A program made the translations under genes and the position numbers. Below the pieces are notes generated by a model. That model searched no databases. It had not been told where the DNA came from and was given only the letters and a program-made list of their open reading frames with translations. From Thorsellia anophelis DSM 18579 (GTDB lineage Bacteria > Pseudomonadota > Gammaproteobacteria > Enterobacterales > Thorselliaceae), in assembly GCF_900111395.1 (NCBI RefSeq), contig NZ_FOHV01000003.1, forward strand, positions 139,862 through 203,861: a stretch of DNA of 64,000 nucleotides, given 5' to 3'. Positions 48,557-58,527 of the stretch are shown here, one piece after another; positions within the stretch are counted from its first letter, which is position 1; the number at the start of each line of letters is the position of its first letter.

Positions 48557-49696
48557 TTATAACGATTCTGAAAAATAACCTAAAATAGTACTAATGACTG
48601 TTCTTTGATCTATATCGCTTAGATTAAAGAAAAGAGGTAAACGTACTAATCTATTACTCTCTTGTGTTGTATATCTATCTTCACCATGAAAATAACCATA
48701 CTGTTCACCAGCGGGACACGCATGCAAAGGAATATAGTGAAATACAGTCATGATTTCAGCTTCTTTTAAATAATCAATAAATCGCGTGCGTTCTTCTATA
48801 TTTTTTAGCTTGACATAAAACATATGAGCATTATGAATAATATTATCAGGAATAAAGGGTAACTCAATTAATCCTTTCGAAGCTAAAGGGCTTAACGCAT
48901 CGTAATAATTATCCCAAAGCTTAAGCCTGCGATCATTGATTGTATTAGCAGCTTCTAGCTGAGCCCAAAGATACGCTGCTTGTAAATCTGACATCAAATA
49001 ACTAGAACCAATATCACGCCACGTATATTTATCGACTTGACCTCTAAAAAACTGACTACGATTCGTCCCTTTTTCTCTAATGATTTCGGCTCTATCGATT
49101 AAACTTTCATCGTTAATTAATGTAGCACCACCTTCTCCGCCTGCGGTATAATTTTTAGTTTCATGAAAGCTATAACATCCAATATGACCAATTGTACCAA
49201 GTGCTTTTCCCTTATAGGTAGACATCACCCCTTGGGCTGCATCCTCAATGACATAAAGATTATGCTTTTTAGCTATCGACATAATGGTATCCATTTCACA
49301 AGCCACGCCTGCATAGTGAACAGGTACAATTGCTCTTGTTTTATCAGTAATAGCCGCTTCTATTAAAGTTTCATCAATATTCATGGTATCTTTACGACAA
49401 TCAACAAATACAATCTTTGCCCCCCTAAGGACAAATGCATTCGCGGTCGATACAAAGGTAAAACTAGGCATAATAACTTCATCGCCTGGTACTATATTAA
49501 TTAAAATTGCGGCCATTTCTAATGAAGCGGTACAAGAAGGCGTTAACAATACTTTTTTTGACCCAAAGTTTTGTTCCATCCATTGTTGACATCTACGTGT
49601 AAACCCACCATCACCACATAGCTTTCCACTATTCATGGCAGAGTGCATATAGTCAAGTTCAGTCCCAACAATTGGAGGGGAATTAAATGGAATCAT
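48557..49696 (-). CDS. wecE: dTDP-4-amino-4,6-dideoxygalactose transaminase
   Basis: PLP aminotransferase making dTDP-Fuc4N for ECA (also called RffA). 379 residues (376 in E. coli). The N terminus IPFNSPPIVGTELDYM, the PLP Lys in SFHETKNYTAGGEGGA, and VIEDAAQGVMSTYKGK are typical of sugar aminotransferases of this group. Directly downstream of wecD, whose acetyltransferase uses its product. The dTDP-sugar precursors require rffG/rffH (rmlB/rmlA) functions not encoded in this window. Confidence 0.95.
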   Translation of the reverse strand: MIPFNSPPIVGTELDYMHSAMNSGKLCGDGGFTRRCQQWMEQNFGSKKVLLTPSCTASLEMAAILINIVPGDEVIMPSFTFVSTANAFVLRGAKIVFVDCRKDTMNIDETLIEAAITDKTRAIVPVHYAGVACEMDTIMSIAKKHNLYVIEDAAQGVMSTYKGKALGTIGHIGCYSFHETKNYTAGGEGGATLINDESLIDRAEIIREKGTNRSQFFRGQVDKYTWRDIGSSYLMSDLQAAYLWAQLEAANTINDRRLKLWDNYYDALSPLASKGLIELPFIPDNIIHNAHMFYVKLKNIEERTRFIDYLKEAEIMTVFHYIPLHACPAGEQYGYFHGEDRYTTQESNRLVRLPLFFNLSDIDQRTVISTILGYFSESL

Positions 49697-49773
49697 AAAA
49701 ACCTCTTTAAATTTGAAATTATTCTAAAATAATAAACGCGCAATTGATCTAAGCTTATCATTTTTAAGTTATT

Positions 49774-50607
49774 TTATTTGTACAGCCAGTAAGAACTTGA
49801 ACAAATATTCGCACCAGTTTTAATATATAGTCTAAGCGCTGGTAAATTGCTACTTTGCGTCGCCACGAATAAATTTTTTACTCCCTGAGCTTGGCTCCAC
49901 CATTTTGCAATTGCTATCAATGCCGTACCTATTGGCTTTTTAGACTTACTCATATCTTGTGGGATTGCAGCTAACAATCCTATTCTAGCCTCAGCAGGAG
50001 ACAAGAGTTTGAGAGATACAAAGCCTAAAATAGCGCCATTAGAATCTTTCTCACCTTGATTTTTATCACGAACAACTAAACATATCGTATCAAACGTCCC
50101 TAATACTGCTTTTTCAATCCAAGTAGCATAAAATCGACCACTATCTGTGGGTTGATACCACCTTGGTCTAAATCTACTACTATTAAATAGATTAGAGGCA
50201 TGCACTTTCAGTGTTTCAATATCATCAATTCCCGCGACATCTACGATAATTTGATTGCCTGAAAATAAATCCATTTCGTTAAGTTTCGACAATCCTACTT
50301 GATTGCTGCCAAAAGAGAGATCTATTAAAGGTTTTGTCAAATCATAAGCTAAATCTATTTCGCCTTCAACTAGAGAAAATCCGCTCATAGTTAAAGCATC
50401 ACACCAATGCGTTTTATACATTGGGATCTTACAGTGAACTAAGTCAAACATTCCCCAATTCAAAAGTTCTAATTGTGACCTCAATTCTGAACAATCATCA
50501 TCTTGATTGTTATTTTCAGCTAGAATTAGTTTTCCGGTTTTAAGCGAAAAAAAATCGCTCTCCCATGAGAGCGATTCAAGTTTTATGTTCACAGGCTTTA
50601 AGTGCAT
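49774..50607 (-). CDS. wecD: dTDP-fucosamine acetyltransferase
   Basis: GNAT-family enzyme N-acetylating dTDP-Fuc4N to dTDP-Fuc4NAc (also RffC). The 277 residues exceed E. coli WecD (224), through a longer N-terminal half and small loops. Recognised by LSWESDFFSLKTGKL, GFSLVEGEIDLAYDL, SGRFYATWIEKAVLGTFD, ARIGLLAA and the end SGANICSSSYWLYK pattern (here TGANICSSSYWLYK). It sits between wecC and wecE; in E. coli rffG and rffH would intervene. Confidence 0.9.
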   Translation of the reverse strand: MHLKPVNIKLESLSWESDFFSLKTGKLILAENNNQDDDCSELRSQLELLNWGMFDLVHCKIPMYKTHWCDALTMSGFSLVEGEIDLAYDLTKPLIDLSFGSNQVGLSKLNEMDLFSGNQIIVDVAGIDDIETLKVHASNLFNSSRFRPRWYQPTDSGRFYATWIEKAVLGTFDTICLVVRDKNQGEKDSNGAILGFVSLKLLSPAEARIGLLAAIPQDMSKSKKPIGTALIAIAKWWSQAQGVKNLFVATQSSNLPALRLYIKTGANICSSSYWLYK

Positions 50608-50647
50608 GATACCTCGGTGATATTCACAGACAATTAAAATCTACTAT

Positions 50648-51925
50648 TTAGCGCCAAACCCCTTTTGCATCAACAATCCACTGGTGTTTAACTTGTTCTC
50701 TAGGGATAGCTTTAAAAGGTTTATGATCAACTAATAATACTACTACATCAGCCCAATCTAATGCTGCTTGAACCTCTTTTAATGTCACTTTACCGTCAAA
50801 TATAGCTGGAACCTCATGAATATTTGGTTCAACTATAGCTGTCTCCCCTTTGTGCCATTTTGCAATAGAATTAGCAATATGAAGCGCAGGACTTTCTCTT
50901 AAATCATCAATATCTGGCTTGAACGCTAATCCAAAACAGGCAATTTTAATTTTTTCAATAGGTAAGCTTGTTTCAGCGACACAATCTGCTACTCTTGCTT
51001 TTACTTTATCAAGTACCCAAGTAGGTTTTGCATCATTTACTTCACGTGCAGTTCGAATGATGCGCGCATTTAGAGGGTTTTGTGAAACAATAAACCATGG
51101 ATCAACTGCGATACAGTGGCCACCCACACCTGGTCCAGGTTGTAAAATATTCACTCTTGGGTGTCTATTTGCTAATGAAATTAATTCCCAAACATTGATA
51201 TCCTGTTCGTCACAAATAACAGAGAGTTCATTTGCAAATGCGATATTCACATCTCTATAACTATTTTCTGTTAACTTACACATTTCAGCCGTTCGAGCAT
51301 TAGTTAACACGCACTCTCCCTTTAAAAAGAGGTTGTATAACGCCTGTGCTCTTTTAGAGCATTTAGTAGTTAATCCCCCAACTACTCTGTCATTTTCAAA
51401 CAGTTCAATCATTACTCTACCAGGTAAAACTCTTTCAGGACAGTAAGCTATGTTAATATCCGCTGACTCGCCAGCTGTTTGCGGGAAAGTTAAATCAGGT
51501 CTTGCTTCAGCTAGCCACTTAGCCATTTGTTCTGTTGCACCAACTGGTGAGGTTGACTCTAACACCACTAGATTACCTGGAACAAGCACAGGCGCAAGCG
51601 CCTTTGTTGCCGCTTCAATATACTTCAGATCTGGCTCATAATCACCTTTAAAAGGGGTCGGGACAGCTATTAAAAATGCATCCGCTGCTTGAGTTTCAGT
51701 TGAAGCACTTAAGAAACCTTGTTCTACAGCATCTTTAACAACCTCTTCCAAATCCGGCTCAACAATATGAATTTTACCTTGGTTTATGGTCTCGACAGCA
51801 TGTTGATTAACATCCACACCAAGCACATTAACTTTAGCTGTCGCAAATGCTGCTGCAGTTGGCAAGCCTATATATCCAAGACCAATAACGGAAACCGTTT
51901 TAAATTGCGCTGATAATTCACTCAT
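50648..51925 (-). CDS. wecC: UDP-N-acetyl-D-mannosamine dehydrogenase
   Basis: NAD-dependent four-electron oxidation of UDP-ManNAc to UDP-ManNAcA for ECA. 425 residues (420 in E. coli). N-terminal Rossmann motif VIGLGYIGLPTAAAFA; catalytic cysteine in GPGVGGHCIAVDPWF; the C-terminal UDP-binding domain has FGLAFKPDIDDLRESPAL. It follows wecB by 47 bp and takes its product. The corresponding transferase WecG is missing from the locus. Confidence 0.95.
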   Translation of the reverse strand: MSELSAQFKTVSVIGLGYIGLPTAAAFATAKVNVLGVDVNQHAVETINQGKIHIVEPDLEEVVKDAVEQGFLSASTETQAADAFLIAVPTPFKGDYEPDLKYIEAATKALAPVLVPGNLVVLESTSPVGATEQMAKWLAEARPDLTFPQTAGESADINIAYCPERVLPGRVMIELFENDRVVGGLTTKCSKRAQALYNLFLKGECVLTNARTAEMCKLTENSYRDVNIAFANELSVICDEQDINVWELISLANRHPRVNILQPGPGVGGHCIAVDPWFIVSQNPLNARIIRTAREVNDAKPTWVLDKVKARVADCVAETSLPIEKIKIACFGLAFKPDIDDLRESPALHIANSIAKWHKGETAIVEPNIHEVPAIFDGKVTLKEVQAALDWADVVVLLVDHKPFKAIPREQVKHQWIVDAKGVWR

Positions 51926-51972
51926 GCTATTCCTTCTTTCAAGATGACTTAGTATAAAAAAAATGATTTAAC

Positions 51973-53097
51973 CTAAAATTTCATCGCTTTAAGTGCAGAT
52001 AAAATCTTTGTGCAAGCTTGCCCGTCACCATACGGATTATGAGCCTTGCTCATTGCGTGATACTCATCACAGTTTAAGAGTAATTGAGATACATTTTCAA
52101 CTATTTTTTGAACATCTGTACCAACTAATTTCACTGTACCTGCACTTACTGCTTCTGGCCTTTCAGTTGTATCACGCATAACAAGTACAGGCTTACCTAG
52201 TGAAGGCGCTTCTTCTTGAATTCCACCCGAATCAGTTAGTATGATATGTGCATTCATCATCAAGTAAACAAAAGGCAAATAATCTTGAGGCTCTATCAAA
52301 AATACATTAGGAATATCTTTTAAAATACGATTAACCGGTTCACTTACATTAGGGTTAAGGTGGACAGGATATACCACTTGAACATCTGGATGTTTCAATG
52401 CTATTTGAGCAAGTGCTGTACAGATCCTTTCGAATCCGCCGCCAAAGCTTTCTCTTCTATGCCCTGTTACTAAGACCATTTTTTTATTTTTTTCTAAAAA
52501 TGGATAACGACTTTCGAGCTCATTTTTCAAACTTACTTCATTAGATATTTTATCTCGCACCCATAAAAGCGCATCAATAACAGTATTTCCAGTCACATGA
52601 ATTGCATCTGATGCAATGTTCTCTTTTAATAAGTTATCTCTAGAATTTTCAGTAGGAGCAAAATGAATCTGCGCTAAATGCCCAGTTACTTTTCTATTTC
52701 CCTCTTCCGGCCAAGGAGAAAATAAATTTCCGGTTCTAAGCCCAGCTTCAACATGCCCAACAGGAATTTGATGATAAAAAGCCGCTAAACTTGCAGCTAA
52801 AGTCGTAGTCGTATCCCCATGCACAAGTACAATATCAGGTTTAAAGTTTTCGAATTCTTTTGATAAACCCAATAATATTTTACTAGAGATATCAATAAGC
52901 GTCTGACCTGGTTTCATGATATTAAGATCCATATCTGGAGCTATTTCAAATAATCTCAAAACTTGATCAAGCATTTCTCTGTGCTGTGCTGTGACACATA
53001 CTTTAGCTTCAAAAAAACTGTCTTTTGCGAGCGCGTGTACGAGCGGCGCCATTTTTATTGCTTCTGGTCTGGTACCAAATACTGTTAATACTTTCAC
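51973..53097 (-). CDS. wecB: UDP-N-acetylglucosamine 2-epimerase
   Basis: Interconverts UDP-GlcNAc and UDP-ManNAc. 374 residues (376 in E. coli). Family signatures [71 protein letters not shown] and the nucleotide-binding [28 protein letters not shown] region are all intact. Located after wzzE in the standard ECA order. Confidence 0.96.
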   Translation of the reverse strand: MKVLTVFGTRPEAIKMAPLVHALAKDSFFEAKVCVTAQHREMLDQVLRLFEIAPDMDLNIMKPGQTLIDISSKILLGLSKEFENFKPDIVLVHGDTTTTLAASLAAFYHQIPVGHVEAGLRTGNLFSPWPEEGNRKVTGHLAQIHFAPTENSRDNLLKENIASDAIHVTGNTVIDALLWVRDKISNEVSLKNELESRYPFLEKNKKMVLVTGHRRESFGGGFERICTALAQIALKHPDVQVVYPVHLNPNVSEPVNRILKDIPNVFLIEPQDYLPFVYLMMNAHIILTDSGGIQEEAPSLGKPVLVMRDTTERPEAVSAGTVKLVGTDVQKIVENVSQLLLNCDEYHAMSKAHNPYGDGQACTKILSALKAMKF

Positions 53098-53173
53098 TGA
53101 GCGTCTCTTATTACAACCATTTAAGGTTGGTAAAAATAATATTAATATTTTAAAACATAATAACTTATATGTT

Positions 53174-54235
53174 TCACATTGGATTGACTTTTGGGCCTCT
53201 GATAAGAGCTATACACACACCAACAAAACCACCAAATAAAGCTGCTAAAAATGCCCAAAAGACACGTCTAGGACTATCTGGAGTGATAGGTTCATAAGGC
53301 GTTCGTAAAAAACGAAACGCCTGATTAAATTGACTTATTTCTGGTAATTTTTCTAGTTCGTTTAATTTTAACTTATATTCATCTAATCGCACATCAAATT
53401 CCGGCCCCTTGTATGCTAGCTCACGGATTTGCGCGTTAATGTCTGCTATTTTGCTTTTAAGCAGTTCTATTTCATTAGCCCGTGCATCTGCTTTAATCGA
53501 TAATTGCAAATATTCTGATTCTGCATCAGATAATTCATTATTTCTTTTTTGGAATATAATCCTAAATTTATCTTCTGCAAACATTGTAAGATCGGTAATA
53601 GATGATTCTAAACTTGATACTAACCTTTTGCGTACATTATCATTCTGTTTAGTTAATTTATTGATAACAGATTGATTTGCCTTATCAATATATAATTTCA
53701 GAAGACTACTAGACTCTTGTGCTGTTTCAGCTTTAAGTAATAGGGTATCTTGATTACCTTTTCTATCATCTTGAGCAACAAATTGTATATTTAGTATGAA
53801 TTTTTCTAACAACGCTGCTTTTTCATGTTCCGTTTTTAAATCCTTACTCTTATTCAAATAATAATCCGAAGTCATCCAAAACTGTCGTTTAAAATCATAA
53901 GATGAAACTGTTTCAATAAACTGGCGATAAATAACATCATTTACGCTCAGTGCAATATCTTTTTGAGAACTATTCAAATCCAAAGAACTCACACTCTGTT
54001 CAATTGCAGCAAAATTACCAATCTCCTCAGAACCTGGTTTAATCGTGATAGCAGTTGCAGTCCAAACGGGAGTGATAAAATAGCTAAGCGCATATACGCC
54101 CACAGCAAAAAGAACTGTAGTGGCCATAATAATCCATTTACCATACCAGAGTGTCATGAATAATTTTTTAATATCTAATTCATCACTCACCACAGGCATA
54201 TTTTGCACTGATTGATTGTTTTGCGTTTGATTCAT
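53174..54235 (-). CDS. wzzE: ECA chain-length regulator
   Basis: Inner-membrane polysaccharide co-polymerase controlling ECA chain length. 353 residues. Two transmembrane helices (about 33-55 and 325-345) flank a large periplasmic coiled-coil domain; the second is preceded by the proline-rich [24 protein letters not shown] motif of Wzz proteins. Its presence is notable because the polymerase WzyE it works with is not encoded in this cluster. Confidence 0.92.
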   Translation of the reverse strand: MNQTQNNQSVQNMPVVSDELDIKKLFMTLWYGKWIIMATTVLFAVGVYALSYFITPVWTATAITIKPGSEEIGNFAAIEQSVSSLDLNSSQKDIALSVNDVIYRQFIETVSSYDFKRQFWMTSDYYLNKSKDLKTEHEKAALLEKFILNIQFVAQDDRKGNQDTLLLKAETAQESSSLLKLYIDKANQSVINKLTKQNDNVRKRLVSSLESSITDLTMFAEDKFRIIFQKRNNELSDAESEYLQLSIKADARANEIELLKSKIADINAQIRELAYKGPEFDVRLDEYKLKLNELEKLPEISQFNQAFRFLRTPYEPITPDSPRRVFWAFLAALFGGFVGVCIALIRGPKVNPM

Positions 54236-54289
54236 ACCTATATCATCCTAACGAATTGAATTATACGACACCGATTAATTAACAAATTG

Positions 54290-55399
54290 CTAACTGTGTT
54301 TTTTGCCTAATCTACGTTTCAACCTCTTGATGTACCTAGCTACTTTCCATGCCCTTTTGATGCAGATACCGTAAATAAAAAACGCACCAAAAAAAAGTAG
54401 CAGCATAAACCATTCAGGAACAAATGCTAACTCTTCACCTAGCACCCCAATTAGAGCTAACACGGCTGCTGCTAATGTAATTAATGCGAATGCTTGTCTC
54501 GAAGTGAAGCCAGCCCTCATAATTAAATGGTGAATATGCTGTCTATCTGCTGAAAAGGGACTAAGGCCTTTTTTAATTCGCCTATACATAATGGCTATCA
54601 TATCCATTAAGGGGATTGCAATCAGCCAAAGTGCTGTCACAGGGTAAATTACTTTATTGTTAGTCTGCTCAAGCATTCCTAGCGGCTGACTACTAACTAA
54701 CAGCATCCACAGAGCAGTAAAACCAATAAGTGTACTACCTGCGTCTCCCATAAAAACCTTATATCGCTTTCCAAGTAACCCTAAATTTAGCATAATATAC
54801 GGTAATATCGCGGCTATCATAGCAAATGCCCATAAAGATAAAGCATATTGTTCATCCTGATATAATAAAATACCTAAAGCAGCAAACGTAACGCAGGATA
54901 ATCCGCCTAATAAGCCATCTATACCATCAACCATATTAAAAGCATTAATTGCACCCCAAACAGCAAGTAGAGTTATAAGATACCCGAAATATCCTAACTT
55001 AAACTCAAAAAAACCAAACACATTCCCAAATGTTTCAAGAGAAATACCAGCGTAATACATCATCACAATTGCGACAACTGCTTGAATAGATGCCCTAAAT
55101 TTTACGCTGATATCAAACCTATCATCAATAGCTCCTACTAACACGAGCAAACCAGCTAAACTTAAGTAAATACTAAAATGGGGGATTGTATTAAGAAGGG
55201 TGCTATACAAATATAAAAATATGATACCAGCAAAAACAGATATGCCCCCAACTAAAGGGATCGCACCTTGATGCTTTTTCCTAAAGTTAGGTTTATCGAC
55301 TAAACCTATTTTTTTAGCAACTTTACGTGCTAAAAAAAGAAAGGCCAGCGAAAATATAAAAAGAACAATTAGCTCAAAAAACATTAGGTTTTCGCTCAC
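54290..55399 (-). CDS. wecA: Undecaprenyl-phosphate GlcNAc-1-phosphate transferase
   Basis: Starts ECA (and often O-antigen) synthesis by moving GlcNAc-1-P onto undecaprenyl phosphate. 369 residues with about eleven helices. Catalytic aspartates are in VGAIDDRFDISVKFR and NAFNMVDGIDGLLGG; the cytoplasmic HIHH loop appears as DRQHIHHLIMRAG. It directly follows rho, as in Enterobacterales; WecA also permits O-antigen synthesis even if ECA is incomplete. Confidence 0.96.
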   Translation of the reverse strand: MSENLMFFELIVLFIFSLAFLFLARKVAKKIGLVDKPNFRKKHQGAIPLVGGISVFAGIIFLYLYSTLLNTIPHFSIYLSLAGLLVLVGAIDDRFDISVKFRASIQAVVAIVMMYYAGISLETFGNVFGFFEFKLGYFGYLITLLAVWGAINAFNMVDGIDGLLGGLSCVTFAALGILLYQDEQYALSLWAFAMIAAILPYIMLNLGLLGKRYKVFMGDAGSTLIGFTALWMLLVSSQPLGMLEQTNNKVIYPVTALWLIAIPLMDMIAIMYRRIKKGLSPFSADRQHIHHLIMRAGFTSRQAFALITLAAAVLALIGVLGEELAFVPEWFMLLLFFGAFFIYGICIKRAWKVARYIKRLKRRLGKKHS

Positions 55400-55415
55400 T
55401 TAAATAACCGACAAG

Positions 55416-55453
55416 GTGACTGAGTTAACACACTTATTATTCACTCAGTTCAC
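55416..55453 (-). other. Stem-loop between rho and wecA
   Basis: GTGACTGAGT and ACTCAGTTCAC pair over 10 positions with one bulged base around a 17-base loop. No U-tract follows in the minus direction, so processing or stability is more likely than termination. Confidence 0.5.
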
Positions 55454-55483
55454 TCCGAATAAAATGCATGTAACTAAAATAAC

Positions 55484-56743
55484 TTAAGAACGACGCATCA
55501 TTGTAAAGAAGTCATCGTTAGTTTTAGTCATTGCAAGTTTATTAATTAAAAATTCCATTGCCTCAATCTCACCCATAGGATGTAGAATTTTACGTAAAAT
55601 CCACATTTTTTGGAGTTCATCATTCGTTGTTAAGAGCTCTTCTTTACGAGTACCGGAACGATTATAATCAATCGCAGGGAAAACACGTTTCTCAGCAATT
55701 TTACGCGATAAATGCAGTTCCATATTACCAGTTCCTTTAAATTCTTCATAGATTACTTCATCCATTTTAGAACCTGTATCTACAAGAGCAGTCGCAATAA
55801 TGGTTAAACTACCACCTTCTTCAACATTACGTGCCGCGCCAAAAAAACGTTTTGGTCTATGTAAAGCATGAGCATCAACCCCGCCTGTCAGTACTTTACC
55901 TGATGATGGCACTACAGTATTGTAAGCTCTTGCTAAACGAGTAATCGAGTCTAGTAAAATCACAACATCTTTTTTATGTTCAACTAAGCGTTTCGCTTTT
56001 TCTATCACCATTTCAGCAACCTGAACATGCCTATTAGCTGGCTCATCAAAAGTTGAAGCGATAACCTCACCTTTAACCATGCGCTGCATCTCAGTTACCT
56101 CTTCAGGTCTTTCATCAATTAGAAGTACGATTAAAACACATTCTGGATGATTATGAGCGATACTTTGGGCTATATTTTGAAGTAGCATGGTTTTACCCGC
56201 TTTTGGCGGTGCAACGATTAGTCCACGCTGTCCTTTACCAATTGGCGCAGCCAAATCTAGAACCCTTGCGGTAATATCTTCAGTAGAACCATTACCTCTT
56301 TCCATAGGCATTCTTGAATTTGCATGTAATGGGGTTAGATTTTCGAAGAGTATCTTATTGCGGGAGTTTTCTGGTTTATCAAAGTTAACTTCATTTACTT
56401 TAAGTAGCGCAAAATATCGTTCACCTTCTTTTGGTGGGCGTATTTTACCAGATATTGTATCCCCAGTTTGTAAATTAAAACGACGTATTTGACTTGGTGA
56501 AACATAGATATCATCTGGTCCGGCAAGATATGAACTGTCATTTGATCTTAAAAAGCCAAATCCATCAGCTAAAATTTCCAGAACACCATTACCTAAAATA
56601 TCTTCACCACTTTTTGCATGCTGCTTTAAAATTGCAAAGATAATATCTTGTTTACGTAAACGAGCTAAATTTTCTAGCCCCATTTTTTCACCGAGCTTGA
56701 CAAGATCAGCTACAGGTGTTTGATTTAATTCAGTTAAATTCAT
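55484..56743 (-). CDS. rho: Transcription termination factor Rho
   Basis: Hexameric RNA-dependent ATPase; 419 residues, as in E. coli. The N-terminal RNA-binding OB-fold contains [36 protein letters not shown]-type sequence. Walker A is [12 protein letters not shown], Walker [15 protein letters not shown], and the R-loop/Q-loop regions follow ([21 protein letters not shown]). It lies between trxA and wecA in the E. coli order, behind a 500-bp leader. Confidence 0.98.
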   Translation of the reverse strand: MNLTELNQTPVADLVKLGEKMGLENLARLRKQDIIFAILKQHAKSGEDILGNGVLEILADGFGFLRSNDSSYLAGPDDIYVSPSQIRRFNLQTGDTISGKIRPPKEGERYFALLKVNEVNFDKPENSRNKILFENLTPLHANSRMPMERGNGSTEDITARVLDLAAPIGKGQRGLIVAPPKAGKTMLLQNIAQSIAHNHPECVLIVLLIDERPEEVTEMQRMVKGEVIASTFDEPANRHVQVAEMVIEKAKRLVEHKKDVVILLDSITRLARAYNTVVPSSGKVLTGGVDAHALHRPKRFFGAARNVEEGGSLTIIATALVDTGSKMDEVIYEEFKGTGNMELHLSRKIAEKRVFPAIDYNRSGTRKEELLTTNDELQKMWILRKILHPMGEIEAMEFLINKLAMTKTNDDFFTMMRRS

Positions 56744-57243
56744 AAAGTGATTTCTATAGTATAAGTTGATTGATTGTTAGTTAGTTGAACGAAAGGAGGA
56801 TGAAAAACAACTTGTTTGCACAAATTTATTTCACGAGTTAGTAAATTCATTTTGTATTCTTAAATGTTATGTCTTTAATGTTTTGAGTTAAAAGAACTGC
56901 TATTACTGCGATTCGGATAAAATTGAAAAATGCCATGACAGCTGACAATTTGAATTTATGCATACAGAGACCTATTGCACAATTTAGAAAGGATTCGATG
57001 AATATTTTCCGACGAGTATTTACAGTTGAAGACCTAATGATCAAGATTCTAAAGAAATTCTATGAAAAAAACAACAATTATTCTTATTTATGGTCAAATA
57101 AATAGCAACCTTAAGAAATCTGATACAATTCAAATTAAACCGTATTAGTTAAGATAAAGGCACCAGCCTGAATAGATGTATAGATTTCTTAGATAAACCT
57201 GAGTTATTATTTGAATCAATCTTCACTTTTTCATTACTAAAAA
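56744..57243 (-). promoter_or_regulatory. rho leader / trxA-rho intergenic region
   Basis: 500 bp without a convincing gene. Just before rho, the transcribed strand carries a C/U-rich, G-poor stretch (around 56770-56815, reading CATCCTCCTTTCG then CAACTAACTAACAATC). Such composition suits Rho binding and autogenous attenuation, as known for the E. coli rho leader. The far part (56850-57110) has open frames of about 60 codons on both strands with no recognisable homology. No consensus promoter identified. Confidence 0.5.
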
Positions 57244-57573
57244 TTAGATAGTTGAATCAATGAAAGCCATCACTTCAGATTTAGTTAAAGGACCTACTTT
57301 TGTTGCTATCACATTACCTGCTTTTAATATTATTAAAGTTGGAATACTCCTCACACCGAATTTCATAGGTACTTCTGGGTTATCATCAATATTCACCTTA
57401 CCTATGATAACTTTATTTCCATAATGCTCTGCTAGTTCATCTAAAATCACACTCATCGTAATACAAGGTGCACACCATTGAGCCCAAAAATCTAACACAA
57501 CATATTTTTTATCTATCACAGCGATTTGTTCATAATTATCATCGGTCACTTCGACAACAGTATTAGAAGACAT
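57244..57573 (-). CDS. trxA: Thioredoxin with WCAPC active site
   Basis: Thioredoxin fold protein of 109 residues, the size of TrxA, positioned upstream of rho as in E. coli. The redox site at residues 33-37 reads WCAPC rather than WCGPC. The conserved proline that follows in helix 2 of canonical TrxA (MIAPILDE) is replaced (MSVILDE), while the buried Asp (VVLDFWA), the NID segment and the cis-Pro loop SIPTLIIL are kept. It should reduce disulfides in the cytoplasm, but its redox potential or partner choice may differ. A second, canonical thioredoxin elsewhere cannot be excluded. Confidence 0.88.
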   Translation of the reverse strand: MSSNTVVEVTDDNYEQIAVIDKKYVVLDFWAQWCAPCITMSVILDELAEHYGNKVIIGKVNIDDNPEVPMKFGVRSIPTLIILKAGNVIATKVGPLTKSEVMAFIDSTI

Positions 57574-57899
57574 TGCTCATCCTTATCAATTTTATCTACA
57601 GTTTTTAGTTTAGACTATCACAATTTAGATAGTAACATAGTAATAAGTCATTTAAATCATTATATAAACTAATTTACATTCATCATACTAGGGCTGACAC
57701 CCCACGTAGAAGCTCGAGATAAAAGCGCAGCAAATAAACTCTATCGAATAAAACTAGAGTTTTAAATCAGTTAAATGTATTCCTTATTTTGATAATTATT
57801 AAATGACTTAAATAATTATCTTATCGTTTGTATTTAACACTGCTACAATCAAGCAAAACAAATAAGAACTAAGCCTGCTTACTTAAAGGATAGATTATA
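57574..57899. promoter_or_regulatory. Divergent trxA / DUF441 control region
   Basis: 326 bp without a gene. On the plus strand an extended -10, TG-C-TACAAT (57841-57849), lies 50 bp before the DUF441 ATG, with only a weak -35 (TTATCG) 17 bp upstream. AAAGGA provides the ribosome-binding site. No clear trxA promoter and no RNA structure recognised. Confidence 0.45.
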
Positions 57900-58364
57900 A
57901 TGTTCCCATGGCTAGATGCAAACCTAATGTTATTACTTGTCTTTATTTTACTAGGCTTATTTAGCCAAAATCACACACTCGTGATTGCTGTCGTTGTTTT
58001 ATTGTTAATTCGTTACACGCCAATTAAACCTGCCCTACCTTGGATAGAAAAATATGGATTAACGATTAGCATCACTATGTTAACTATATCGGTACTCGCA
58101 CCTATGGTAAGTGGTAAGATTGATACAAGCAAATTTTTTACAAATATACTCGATTGGAGATTACTCGCTGCTGTTGCAGTTGGTGCTCTTGTTTCGTGGC
58201 TTGGAGGCAGAGGTGTAAATTTGATGACTTATCAACCTAAATTAATCACAGGTTTACTAATTGGTACCGTTCTTGGCGTTGCATTTTTCCGTGGAGTTGC
58301 TGTTGGGCCGCTAATTGCTGCTGGGATGCTATCAATTGTGCTCTTTTTTGGTGCTTCTGATTAA
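57900..58364 (+). CDS. DUF441 inner-membrane protein (YeaL-like)
   Basis: A 154-residue polytopic protein with four or five hydrophobic segments (about 7-40, 54-72, 86-105, 112-150). It matches the DUF441/YeaL family in length and in the conserved SWLGGRGVNLMTYQPKLITGLLIGTVLGVAFFRGVAVGPLIAAG region toward the C terminus (read here across two helices). No function is established for the family to my knowledge. Single gene on the plus strand, followed by gpmA with separate promoter signals. Confidence 0.8.
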   Translation: MFPWLDANLMLLLVFILLGLFSQNHTLVIAVVVLLLIRYTPIKPALPWIEKYGLTISITMLTISVLAPMVSGKIDTSKFFTNILDWRLLAAVAVGALVSWLGGRGVNLMTYQPKLITGLLIGTVLGVAFFRGVAVGPLIAAGMLSIVLFFGASD

Positions 58365-58426
58365 ATTTCTGATTGGTTAAATCAATTATTTTGTCTTTCT
58401 TATACCTAAAATAGAAAGGTTTGCGT

Positions 58427-58432
58427 TATAAT
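58427..58432 (+). promoter_or_regulatory. Candidate -10 element upstream of gpmA
   Basis: A perfect TATAAT, 95 bp before the gpmA ATG. The hexamer 17 bp upstream (CCTAAA) is a poor -35, so the promoter may rely on an activator or lie elsewhere in the gap. Confidence 0.4.
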
Positions 58433-58527
58433 CTTGGAATGTCTAATTCTTAGCTGTTTTTTAAGCTCAATTATCATGCTAAACTAGACGAATTATTTTT
58501 TATTTTTATCTTATAAAGGAGAAAATC

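Noticed and set aside
56847-57105. Overlapping open frames of about 60 codons on both strands between trxA and rho, at first glance like a decayed transposase end
   Set aside because: No DDE motif, inverted repeats or target duplications, and no recognisable similarity; treated as non-coding.
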